This document shows, one piece after another, positions 23,501 through 29,718 of a stretch of 33,192 nt of DNA. A model generated the notes under the pieces. The model was given only the letters and a program-made list of their open reading frames with translations, made no database searches and was not told the DNA's origin. Position 1 is the stretch's first letter, and the number at the start of each line of letters is the position of its first letter. The translations under genes and the position numbers were made by a program. The DNA is taken from IMG/VR virus record IMGVR_UViG_3300021438_000050, positions 1 through 33,192 of that record. One strand, given 5' to 3'. This stretch comes from a virus.

Positions 23501-25198
23501 TCAGCTCCTCACGTCTTGGGGGGATGGCGTGCCGTAGCCGGTGAACCGGTTGAGCACGTCCTGCACGTTGCCGCCGTCGGTCGCGCCCAGAGTCTGCGCC
23601 GTCTTGGCGAGCTCCGGCACGGCCGCGCCGAGCTGGGCCATCTGCTGCGCCTTGGCGCGCTGCTCGCGCAGCGCCTGCGCCTGGTCGGTCGGGATCACCA
23701 GCTTGGGATCCGTGCCGTAGAGGTCGGCGTAGCTGTCGATGACCGCGTCGATGTCGATCTTGTCGCGCGCCTCGGGGAAGATTGCGCTCACCGAGCCGAT
23801 GGTGCCCAGCAGCCGGTCGGTGCTCTGCGCCTGCACCGCGCGCTGCGCTTGCGCCAGCGTGCTGATGAACTCGATGTCCAGGCGCATGCCCGGCTGCAGC
23901 TCGCGCGGCGGCTCGGGCAGGATGCCGGCCTTGGCCGCGCGCTCGAACGCGTTGTCGACCAGGGGCGTGAGCTCTTCGTGATGCAGGCGCTCCAGCACCG
24001 GGCCGAGCATCAGCATCTTCTCCTCGTGCTTCTCGGCGATCTCGGACGCGGTCACGCCCGAGCGCTGGTCGTTGGCGACCATGAGGAAGAGGTCGGCGTA
24101 GAACGCAGCGCGGATGCGCTGGCGCACCTCGGCGATGTCCTCGCGCAGGTCGCCCAGCTGCAGCGGCACCTCGAACGCGTTGCGGATGCCGCCGGTCGGG
24201 CTGCTCGCGTCGACGAACATGACGCCGCCCGGCAGCCGCGAGCGGGCCGAGTCCTTGTAGGCTGTCGGCACCTGGATGGGTGGGTTCGACTGGTAGTCGA
24301 TCGCCTGGGCCTTGCGCAGCTGCTCCTGCTGCAGCTGCTTCACGTCGCCCACCGCGTCGGCGCCAGGGCCCGTGCCGTAGACGTCCTGGCCCTCGACCTC
24401 CCAGCGTGGCGTCAGCGCGGGGAAGCGGTCGTAGCCCGACTCGCGCAGGAAGGTGTCGCGGTTGTTGCCCGCCTCGATGTAGCGCGAGGCCCAGCGCTTG
24501 TGGCGCGAGTCCATGAGCCGGGGGTCGCGGTCACGGTTGGGCTCGACCAGGTGCACGATGGGCACCAGGGCGTTGTAGCGGTGGCCGTCGTAGAGGTTGC
24601 GCACCGTCTGGCTCACCGCGTCGCGGCCGAACTCCTCGACCACCTGGGCCGCGGTCTGCTGCATCTCGCGCGCCAGTGAGACCACGCGGCCACGCCCGTC
24701 GGTGTCGAGCGCGTACTCGCCGACGACCAGCGGGTAGCAGTGCTGCACGTTGTCGAAGTCGTCTTCGATAAAGCACGCCCAGTTGCCGAAGTAGCCGAGC
24801 TGGGAGTAGCCCTGGTGCAGGGCGTTGTACGTGTTGGACTTCGCGAACACGGACAGCAGCACCTCGCGGCAGTCGTGCAGCCACTGCTTCACGGGGCCGT
24901 ACTGCATGAGGTCACGATCGGCCAGCGCCAGGCGGAACCAGGGCCTGGCCGGGCTGGTCATGCCCGACATCATGCCGCTGGCCAGCGTGCGGCCCGCGAT
25001 CAGCACGGCGTTGTCCAGGATGGCCTGGGTGCGCTTGTTGCCGTTGTTGCGGTCGCTGGGCATGAAGCGCGCCGAGCGTGGGCGCATGAACTCGGCGATC
25101 TCTCGCCAGGCGGGCAGCCAGCTGGCGCGCTCGGTGAAGAGCTGCTCCTTGCGCTGCAGCGCCAGGCGGGCGGGCGACAGCCCCGTGCCGTCAGCCAC
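23501..25198 (-). CDS. Portal (head-tail connector) protein
   Basis: A 565-residue podovirus head-tail connector. Recognisable blocks are WLPAWREIAEFMRPRSARF, TLASGMMSGMTSPARPWFRL, NTYNALHQGYSQLGYFGNWA, YGTGPGADAVGDVKQLQQEQ and LREDIAEVRQRIRAAFYADL followed by MVANDQRSGVTASEIAEKHE. A long basic helix lies towards the C-terminus (ALREQRAKAQQMAQL). Twelve copies would form the DNA channel at one vertex, dock the terminase during packaging and later bind the tail adaptor. Length is usual for the family. The start overlaps the preceding small gene by 8 nt, and the staple gene follows after 1 nt. Confidence 0.93.
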   Translation of the reverse strand: MADGTGLSPARLALQRKEQLFTERASWLPAWREIAEFMRPRSARFMPSDRNNGNKRTQAILDNAVLIAGRTLASGMMSGMTSPARPWFRLALADRDLMQYGPVKQWLHDCREVLLSVFAKSNTYNALHQGYSQLGYFGNWACFIEDDFDNVQHCYPLVVGEYALDTDGRGRVVSLAREMQQTAAQVVEEFGRDAVSQTVRNLYDGHRYNALVPIVHLVEPNRDRDPRLMDSRHKRWASRYIEAGNNRDTFLRESGYDRFPALTPRWEVEGQDVYGTGPGADAVGDVKQLQQEQLRKAQAIDYQSNPPIQVPTAYKDSARSRLPGGVMFVDASSPTGGIRNAFEVPLQLGDLREDIAEVRQRIRAAFYADLFLMVANDQRSGVTASEIAEKHEEKMLMLGPVLERLHHEELTPLVDNAFERAAKAGILPEPPRELQPGMRLDIEFISTLAQAQRAVQAQSTDRLLGTIGSVSAIFPEARDKIDIDAVIDSYADLYGTDPKLVIPTDQAQALREQRAKAQQMAQLGAAVPELAKTAQTLGATDGGNVQDVLNRFTGYGTPSPQDVRS

Positions 25199-25391
25199 GC
25201 GCCACGCCGCCCAGCAGGGTCGGCGCTCCGGTCACCAGGGCGTTGCGGGCCACGCCCGAGGGGCCGGTCAGCAGCGAGCCGCCGGCCACCTGGGAGGCGG
25301 TGTCACGCCGCTTGAGCAGCGAGGCCGTCGGCGCCTTGACCTCCTGGGGAGGCGGCGGGGGCGGCGGGATGTTCGGCGAGGACGTGCACAT
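25191..25391 (-). CDS. Small proline-rich phage protein with C-terminal TLLGG motif (paralogue B)
   Basis: A 66-residue protein starting MCTSSPNIPPPPPPPQEV and ending ASLLKRRDTASQ, GGSLLTGPSGVARNALVT, GAPTLLGGVARG. The last 45 residues align with the 113-residue paralogue at 22823-23164, and the relation is also visible at the DNA level, indicating an old duplication. There is no ribosome site before the ATG. Instead, a nested inverted repeat occupies the whole gap to the terminase gene and reaches the start codon. It overlaps the portal start by 8 nt. The function is unknown; a minor virion component is likely from the context. Confidence 0.65.
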   Translation of the reverse strand: MCTSSPNIPPPPPPPQEVKAPTASLLKRRDTASQVAGGSLLTGPSGVARNALVTGAPTLLGGVARG

Positions 25392-25433
25392 GGCGCTGCG
25401 CAGTGTGCAGCGCGCTGCACGCGATAAGCGCCA
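25391..25433. repeat. Nested inverted repeat between large terminase and paralogue B
   Basis: An outer arm TGGCGCT (25391-25397) pairs with AGCGCCA (25427-25433). It encloses a perfect 16-nt palindrome GTGCAGCGCGCTGCAC (25405-25420). It begins 3 nt after the terminase stop and touches the start codon of the next gene, so it could stop part of the transcripts or control initiation of that gene. It has no U-tract. Confidence 0.5.
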
Positions 25434-25436
25434 CGC

Positions 25437-27008
25437 TCAGGCGTAGGGGTTGTGGCCCAGGGCCTCGAATGGGTCGTAGGCCATGGTCTCCTGCCTGGCC
25501 GACGCCGCGCGCAGGGCCGAGATTTTGGGCACGTCGATGTTGGCCAGGATCACCGCGGTGGCCCGGTCGGGTGAGTGCCCGATGCGCTTGATGATCTCCT
25601 CGCGCGCCTCGACGCGGATGGTCATGCCGCTCAGCGCCCACCGCGGCGCGCAGAGCTCGCGCAGCAGCTTAGGGTCGGGCGGCAGGCAGACGCCGGTGTC
25701 GTTGGCCGGGTCGAGCGTCTCGCGCATGCGCCACCAGAGCTCGGAGCGCAGGTTGAAGAACCCCAGCCGGCCCGACTTGTCGCGCCCCTGGCTGCCCTCG
25801 GCTACGTTGATGCCCAGGGTCTGCACACCCATGCTGTTGAGCACGTCGTAGGGCGAGGCGCCCACACCGATCACGTCGATCAGCACCGGCGCGCTGTCCT
25901 TGCGCTCGGCGATGACCAGGCCGGCCACGCGCGGGCCGTCGGGCGTCTCGGTGCCCGGGTGCTCCTTGAGCTGGTCGAACCACTTGTCGGTGCCGCCCTC
26001 GACCTTGTGCCGGTTGGCGATGGTGGTGGAGTCGCGGCCACCGCGGGCCACGTCCACGCCCTGTGCCAGCATCTCGCCCTTGGGTGACCGCGGCTTCCAC
26101 CTGGCCTGGGCCGCCTCGACCCACGCGGTGGGGATGACCTGCCAGGGGTCGTCCTGCATGCCGGCCTCGAAGTCGCCGTGCAGCATCTGCGAGCGCAGCG
26201 GCTCGGGCAAGGCTTGCAGCGTGGTCATGTAGTTGGTCCCCATCAGGTACGGGTTGTCGGCGATGCGGCTCGGAATGAACGTGCGCGACTGCGGGGTGAT
26301 CAGCTCACCCTTGTGGGTGAACGGCTCAGCGCTGTCGACCCACCGCTCCTCGCCGTCGACCATGGCCACGAAGCGCAGCTCGCCCGGCCTGGCCGGGTAG
26401 CCGGGGTGCTTCTTGTCGAGCCACGGGCCGAAGAACTGCACGATCCACCGGCCCTCGGCCGAGGTCGGCGGGTTGAAGGTCATCAGCGTTTGCGTGCGCT
26501 GGGTCGGGTCGGTCGTGCGCACCCAGCCCATGAGGAAGCGCACCTGGCTCTCCAGGAAGTTGGCGGCCTCGTCGATGAGCAGCAGGTCCTTGGGGCGGCC
26601 CTGGAACTTGCGCTCGTCGCCCAGGTTGGGCACCGAGCCGAACTCGATGAGCCTGCAGCCGCCCCACGGGTTGCGCCACACCGGCGGCTTGCCGCCCAGG
26701 CCGTCGCGGTGGCCGAGCAGCTGCTCGATGCGGTCGATGATGCCGCCGAGCTCGGTGCCCTCGCGGCGGAAGCACTGCACGACCTGGTGCTGGGTCAGGG
26801 CCTTGCCGACGGCCAGGTCGGTCTTGCCGCCCCCGGCCGAGCCCCCGAAGCCGATCACGTCGGCGGTGGACTCGTAGGCCAGGGTCTGCGGCCCGGGCAG
26901 CGGGCGCCAGATCGTGGCCTGCAGGTCCAGGTCGACCAGGGTGTCGAGCTCAGCGAGTTCGGCGGGCGTCAGGTAGGCCCTGAGCTCGCGGATCTCGGCA
27001 GGCGTCAC
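25437..27008 (-). CDS. terL: Terminase large subunit
   Basis: The 523-residue packaging motor. The N-terminal ATPase domain has a Walker A at residues 55-64 (GGSAGGGKTD), a Walker B LLLIDE at 142-147 followed by AAN, and a coupling-type TFNPP at 177-181. The C-terminal RNase H-fold nuclease has D319 in GVDVARGGRDSTT, D378 in VLIDVIGVGASPYDVL and D481 in HSPDRATAVI as the likely metal ligands. The protein cuts concatemeric DNA and pumps it through the portal. The start codon is a GTG at 27008, overlapping the small-subunit stop as GTGA, so the two subunits are translationally coupled. Length and motif spacing are ordinary. Confidence 0.95.
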   Translation of the reverse strand: MTPAEIRELRAYLTPAELAELDTLVDLDLQATIWRPLPGPQTLAYESTADVIGFGGSAGGGKTDLAVGKALTQHQVVQCFRREGTELGGIIDRIEQLLGHRDGLGGKPPVWRNPWGGCRLIEFGSVPNLGDERKFQGRPKDLLLIDEAANFLESQVRFLMGWVRTTDPTQRTQTLMTFNPPTSAEGRWIVQFFGPWLDKKHPGYPARPGELRFVAMVDGEERWVDSAEPFTHKGELITPQSRTFIPSRIADNPYLMGTNYMTTLQALPEPLRSQMLHGDFEAGMQDDPWQVIPTAWVEAAQARWKPRSPKGEMLAQGVDVARGGRDSTTIANRHKVEGGTDKWFDQLKEHPGTETPDGPRVAGLVIAERKDSAPVLIDVIGVGASPYDVLNSMGVQTLGINVAEGSQGRDKSGRLGFFNLRSELWWRMRETLDPANDTGVCLPPDPKLLRELCAPRWALSGMTIRVEAREEIIKRIGHSPDRATAVILANIDVPKISALRAASARQETMAYDPFEALGHNPYA

Positions 27009-27559
27009 GCCAGCGACTCTGGGTCGATCGCCGCTGCCTCACGGCGGGCCCTGGCGGCCTCCAGGATCGCCGCAACGCGGGCCTCCCTGGCGCTGGCGTC
27101 GGCGACCTGCATCGGCGCGCCCCCAGGGCCCGAGACCTCGGTGGCGCTGGTGCGGTAGCTGCTGCGCCTGGCGGCCAGCACGCGGCCCAGCAGGGCGTCG
27201 CTGTAGGTGCGCTCCAGCAGCGGCACAGGCTGGCCCTGGTCGTCCAGTTGCACCACGTAGTGCTCGTTGCCCTCGGCGTCCACCTCGCGCCGGGTGAGGT
27301 AGACGACGCGCCCCTGGTGCACCACCGGCTTCGTGAAGCCCTCGACGCCGCGCCGAAAGGCCTCCTGCTCGGCGCGGTCGATGCCGGCCTCCATGGCCTC
27401 GTCGTAGGCCTCGGCGAACTCCTTGTCCGTCTGCCGTCGGCGGAAGACGGTGCTGCGCTCGACCATGGCCAGGTCGCAGGCGCGCTGGATCACCGGGCAC
27501 TCGCGCAAGGAGGCCAGAAAGGCTGGGCGCCAGTCGGTGGGTGGGTAGTGCGTGGGCAT
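27005..27559 (-). CDS. terS: Terminase small subunit
   Basis: The start is placed at the ATG at 27559 (MPTHYPPTDWRPAFLASL); an earlier in-frame ATG at 27604 falls inside the upstream gene. The 184-residue product has an N-terminal helix-turn-helix at about residues 22-45 (VIQRACDLAMVERSTVFRRR) followed by DKEFAEAYDEAMEAGIDRAE, the classic small-terminase DNA-recognition layout. A beta-rich middle (GRVVYLTRREVDAEGNEHYV) and a basic helical C-terminus (AILEAARARREAAA) complete it. It recognises phage DNA and recruits the large subunit, with which it overlaps by 4 nt. The ribosome site is weak. The upstream HTH gene ends 13 nt before the start, so read-through coupling is likely. Confidence 0.85.
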   Translation of the reverse strand: MPTHYPPTDWRPAFLASLRECPVIQRACDLAMVERSTVFRRRQTDKEFAEAYDEAMEAGIDRAEQEAFRRGVEGFTKPVVHQGRVVYLTRREVDAEGNEHYVVQLDDQGQPVPLLERTYSDALLGRVLAARRSSYRTSATEVSGPGGAPMQVADASAREARVAAILEAARARREAAAIDPESLA

Positions 27560-27572
27560 GACAGCCGCGAGT

Positions 27573-27800
27573 TTAACGGCGCGGCGCACGCCAGCGGGTG
27601 GCAACCTGGCCGCGCCGCTCTCCGGACAGGATGCCCCGGATCAGCCGCCGACTGCAGTTGAAGCGCTTGGCCAGCGCTGCCTGCGTCCAGCCTTGGGCTG
27701 CCAGTGCGTGGATCTCGTCGACCTGCGCATCGCTCAACTTTGCGCGGTGATGGCTGTCGCCGATGGCATAGCCCTTGTCATTGCATGCGATGTATTGCAC
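27573..27800 (-). CDS. Small HTH DNA-binding protein heading the structural operon
   Basis: The start is placed at a GTG at 27800 because GAGGAG lies exactly 6 nt upstream. The in-frame ATGs at 27851 and 27821 have no ribosome site, and the first lies inside a probable promoter. The 75-residue product contains a helix-turn-helix of the resolvase/transposase type: KLSDAQVDEIHALAAQGWTQ, then AALAKRFNCSRRLIRGIL, with a basic tail ending RWRAPRR. It is the first gene of the leftward terminase-capsid operon and is divergent from another HTH-containing gene with a similar module. A role as a regulator of the late operon or as a DNA-packaging accessory is inferred from context. Confidence 0.65.
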   Translation of the reverse strand: MQYIACNDKGYAIGDSHHRAKLSDAQVDEIHALAAQGWTQAALAKRFNCSRRLIRGILSGERRGQVATRWRAPRR

Positions 27801-27885
27801 GTTCAGCTCCTCAGGACACATTTGCACCGCACGAGGGGGTGCGTTTAGCATATAGGCCCGTTAACACCCCAAGCGCAAAGCGAAA
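27801..27885. promoter_or_regulatory. Divergent promoter/operator region
   Basis: This is the only divergent gap in the window. Leftward, TTGCGC (complement of 27873-27878) and TATATG (complement of 27849-27854) are 18 nt apart and would give a leader of about 40 nt before the GTG at 27800. Rightward, TTGCAC (27822-27827) and TAGCAT (27846-27851) are 18 nt apart. The two -10 elements overlap, so the promoters would compete. An inverted repeat GCACC/GGTGC (27824-27842) and the palindrome GTTAAC (27860-27865) could be protein-binding sites. The promoter elements match the consensus only partly. Confidence 0.4.
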
Positions 27886-28473
27886 ATGCCAAACACCACT
27901 GTCCTCATCGATGGCCGTCGGTACACCTACCTCGGCCTGATCGATCACACCTGTCGCGACGGCAGGCCCACGAAGCTCCACGCCTGGTCCGTGGCGTGCG
28001 GGCACCCCGGCTGTCTGCAGGCAAAGGCGTTCAGGGTTGCGGCCCTCAACGCCTCCGGCTCGCTCACGGATCCGATGGACCCTCAGCGCCAATACGCCGA
28101 TTGGTTCAAGCGCGCCTGGTTCTGCCGGCCGACGCACCAACCAGAGGAGGTACAGGAGGCGAAGCGCCAGCGAAAGCGGGAGGTCAAGGCCGCCGCCCGC
28201 AAGCGCTACCGCGAACGCCGGCGGGTGAAAGCCATCCTGGCGGGGAAGGCCGTTACCGCGGGAGGGCGGCCCTGCAAGTTGACCGACGCCCAGGTGGCCA
28301 GCATGCGCGTCCTCGCCAGGGGGTTGCTGCTCGTGGCTGGAAGCATGACCGAGGTCTACCAGGAGGTCGGCGAGGCTTTCGGCACAAAGCCGAGTGTCGT
28401 GCGGGAGATCCTTGCCGGCCGGCGCCGTGTTGCTCCAGGAGATACCCCAGAACCCCTCCGGTGGCGCCGATAG
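27886..28473 (+). CDS. Putative zinc-binding/HTH regulatory protein (only rightward gene)
   Basis: A 195-residue basic protein. The N-terminal half has C38-x-H40-x2-C43 (ACGHPGCLQ) and a later C80-x3-H84 (FCRPTH), a plausible small zinc knuckle. A very basic linker (EAKRQRKREVKAAARKRY) follows. The C-terminus (about 130-180) carries a helix-turn-helix-like module with KLTDAQVASMRVLARG and VGEAFGTKPSVVREILAGRR, resembling the module in the divergent 75-residue protein. It is the only gene on the plus strand and is bounded by a divergent promoter region and a bidirectional terminator. It is therefore an independent transcription unit, possibly a regulator or late acquisition. No strong ribosome site precedes the ATG. 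No named family is recognised. Confidence 0.65.
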   Translation: MPNTTVLIDGRRYTYLGLIDHTCRDGRPTKLHAWSVACGHPGCLQAKAFRVAALNASGSLTDPMDPQRQYADWFKRAWFCRPTHQPEEVQEAKRQRKREVKAAARKRYRERRRVKAILAGKAVTAGGRPCKLTDAQVASMRVLARGLLLVAGSMTEVYQEVGEAFGTKPSVVREILAGRRRVAPGDTPEPLRWRR

Positions 28474-28509
28474 CTCAACGCATACCCCCTGCTCCAGGAG
28501 TGCACATGA

Positions 28510-28551
28510 CCCGGGGTAAAAACCCCTTAGTAGGGGGTTTTTCACCCCGGG
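28510..28551. terminator. Bidirectional intrinsic terminator
   Basis: The core AAAAACCCC (28518-28526) pairs perfectly with GGGGTTTTT (28534-28542) around a 7-nt loop. This gives a G/C stem flanked by A5 and T5, the classic two-way rho-independent layout. Outer arms CCCGGGGT and ACCCCGGG extend it by 8 bp with one bulged C (28543). It lies between convergent transcription from the rightward gene (stop at 28473) and the leftward early block. Confidence 0.85.
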
Positions 28552-28576
28552 GATCAAGTGCACTTCGCCCTGGGCT

Positions 28577-28778
28577 TGCAACGTGCAACGTTGACTGCAC
28601 GTTGCACCGCGTTGCACCGCGTTGCAGCTATTTTTTGCATGCTCGTGGTCGAAACGTGCCTGTTTTTTAGGCACAACGCCCCTCCTCCTGCGCGACCCGG
28701 CCAAGTTACCTCCCGGGGGTATCGGGCCAAAAACGCGCTGCAACGCGCTGCAACGCGTGCAGAAAATCGCGCGTTGCA
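28577..28778. repeat. TGCAAC/GTTGCA repeat array in a non-coding island
   Basis: Eight copies of the hexamer TGCAAC or its complement occur at 28577, 28584, 28601, 28611, 28621, 28739, 28749 and 28773. Copies at 28601, 28611 and 28621 are direct repeats 10 nt apart (GTTGCACCGC units), and those at 28739 and 28749 are also 10 nt apart (GCTGCAACGC units), i.e. one helix turn. Two perfect 9-bp inverted repeats are present: GTGCAACGT/ACGTTGCAC (28583-28607) and TGCAACGCG/CGCGTTGCA (28749-28778). AT-rich patches (ATTTTTT near 28630, AGAAAAT near 28761) lie between or inside. The stretch 28474-28781 has no convincing gene. It could be an iteron-like replication origin or a multi-operator control region. 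Confidence 0.7.
28656..28674. terminator. Small T-loop hairpin in the non-coding island
   Basis: GTGCCT (28656-28661) and AGGCAC (28669-28674) form a perfect 6-bp stem around the loop GTTTTTT. It lies between the two clusters of TGCAAC/GTTGCA repeats. The T-run is in the loop, not after the stem, so termination is doubtful. A structural element of an origin or a leader hairpin are alternatives. Confidence 0.35.
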
Positions 28779-28781
28779 CGC

Positions 28782-29156
28782 TCATGCACGCAGCTCCCTG
28801 CTGAAATTCGCGCGTTCATAGCGGCGACGCCTGCAGTTCTCGCTCGGCGTCACCAGCTCCAGGTGGTCCGGGTTGATGCACGACGGCTGCCAGCAGAGGT
28901 GATCGAGCTCCAGCCCGGCCAGCTGGAGGGCCTCGTAGGCCTCCATCAGCCCGCAGGCCAGGGCCTGGGCGTCGGTGGCCAGCCACGCCAGAATGTGAGC
29001 CATGAAGCGGCGCGCCTGGCCCAGGTGCGGCACCCACACCGTCAGCCTGGCGTAGCCCCCGGCGTCGGCCTTGCCCTTCCAAAGCCAACAAGCCTGCGCG
29101 TTGGCAGGCTCGTGGGTGTTGGCGACGAGGCGCTGGAGCATCGTCTCGTAGGCCAT
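28782..29156 (-). CDS. HNH endonuclease
   Basis: The start is placed at the ATG at 29156 (MAYETMLQRLVANTHEPANA), in a TGATG overlap with a micro-ORF; longer in-frame starts cover Pro/Arg-rich non-coding sense. The 124-residue protein has the small phage/homing HNH layout: ACWLWKGKADAGGYARLTV, AHILAWLA, then LELDHLCWQPSCINPDHL. D85-H86, N95 and H98 are the likely catalytic and metal residues, C88/C93 form a possible structural pair, and the block ends VTPSEN. Such enzymes nick or cut DNA and metal-bind through a beta-beta-alpha fold. HNH proteins encoded near terminase can assist packaging, but this one is separated from terminase by a rightward gene. It may equally be a free-standing selfish nuclease. 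Confidence 0.85.
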   Translation of the reverse strand: MAYETMLQRLVANTHEPANAQACWLWKGKADAGGYARLTVWVPHLGQARRFMAHILAWLATDAQALACGLMEAYEALQLAGLELDHLCWQPSCINPDHLELVTPSENCRRRRYERANFSRELRA

Positions 29157-29245
29157 CAATCGGGGTTCATGAGGTTGAACACCAGCCAGGCCAGGCCCAG
29201 GGCCACGGGGGCGGCCAGGGCGGCGCAGACCAGGAGCAGGATCAC
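29156..29245 (-). CDS. Micro-ORF: single-pass membrane peptide (29 aa)
   Basis: A 30-codon frame from a GTG at 29245 to a TGA at 29156-29158. It reads as one hydrophobic helix (VILLLVCAALAAPVALGLAW followed by LVFNLMNPD). The GTG overlaps the preceding stop as GTGA and the stop overlaps the HNH start as TGATG, so it fits exactly in an overlapping gene chain. An AAAGGCGG sequence lies close upstream. It could be a small inner-membrane effector, a holin-like peptide or only a coupling ORF. The hydrophobic composition with a polar C-terminus is not typical of chance frames here. Confidence 0.5.
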   Translation of the reverse strand: MILLLVCAALAAPVALGLAWLVFNLMNPD

Positions 29246-29331
29246 AGGCCACCGCCTTTCGTGGCGGCCCGGCGCAGCTCATAGGGCCGGTCACACCCGC
29301 CACGCGCCATCGGAGCGGGGGCGGCTTCCAT
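29242..29331 (-). CDS. Micro-ORF: 29-residue basic peptide
   Basis: A 30-codon frame from an ATG at 29331 to a TGA at 29242-29244. It reads MEAAPAPMARGGCDRPYELR and ends RAATKGGGL. It starts 3 nt after the stop of the 127-residue protein and its stop overlaps the membrane micro-ORF as GTGA. Translation is supported by this exact fit into the operon and by an ending (AAAGGCGGTGG) resembling the repeated gene-junction sequence found further upstream. It may start at the second ATG (29310). No function is known. Confidence 0.4.
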   Translation of the reverse strand: MEAAPAPMARGGCDRPYELRRAATKGGGL

Positions 29332-29334
29332 CGC

Positions 29335-29718
29335 TCACAGCTCGCCCCCATCGCTCAAGTCGTCCGCCGTCAGCTTGCACTCGCGCGTGCGGCCGACGAT
29401 GCGGAAGTAGCCCGACAGGTTGACGTGTTTGTCGGCCCATTGCCGCACCAGCGTGAGAAGTTCTTCCTTGGCTTCAGCGCCGGCGATGGAGAAGTTGCTG
29501 TCAGCGGTCTCGCCGACGACCCGGTATAGGTCGTCGTCCAGGAGATCGAGTATTTGCCCGATGAAGTTCTCGTGAACGAGCGCCGAGTTGGTCATCGGCT
29601 CGCAGTCAGCGACGTAATACGTGTCGCCGACCTTCGGTTCGTCCATGGCGTCGATGACGCTACCAATATCGGAATGGACGAAGTCCTCGTCGTTGGTGCT
29701 GTAGTAGTGGATGCTCAT
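29335..29718 (-). CDS. Acidic phage protein, unknown function
   Basis: A 127-residue acidic protein (SIHYYSTNDEDFVHSDIGSV, VGDTYYVADCEPMTNSALV, ILDLLDDDLYRVVGETADSN) with a helical C-terminal part (AEAKEELLTLVRQWADKHVN) ending in a strand-like FRIVGRTRECKLTADDLS. Proteins with this N-terminal pattern are encoded in early regions of many phages of high-GC hosts, but no function is known to me. GC is visibly lower than in the structural block. The start overlaps the preceding stop as ATGA and includes the repeated junction sequence. It lies in the early operon downstream of replication genes. Confidence 0.65.
   Translation of the reverse strand: MSIHYYSTNDEDFVHSDIGSVIDAMDEPKVGDTYYVADCEPMTNSALVHENFIGQILDLLDDDLYRVVGETADSNFSIAGAEAKEELLTLVRQWADKHVNLSGYFRIVGRTRECKLTADDLSDGGEL

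Noticed and set aside
25303-25641. Frame across the terminase end containing VALIACSALHTAQ, which at first looked like a lipobox
   Set aside because: The hydrophobic stretch is too short for a signal peptide, no ribosome site is present, and the frame is a shadow of the terminase and paralogue B genes.
28558-28821. 87-codon plus-strand frame over the repeat array
   Set aside because: Its sequence simply reflects the repeated hexamers, has no ribosome site and ends inside the HNH gene on the other strand.
29252-29267. CCGCC/GGCGG hairpin before the HNH gene
   Set aside because: A 5-bp stem in a GC-rich coding stretch is likely by chance, and it falls in the micro-ORF and its ribosome-site sequence.
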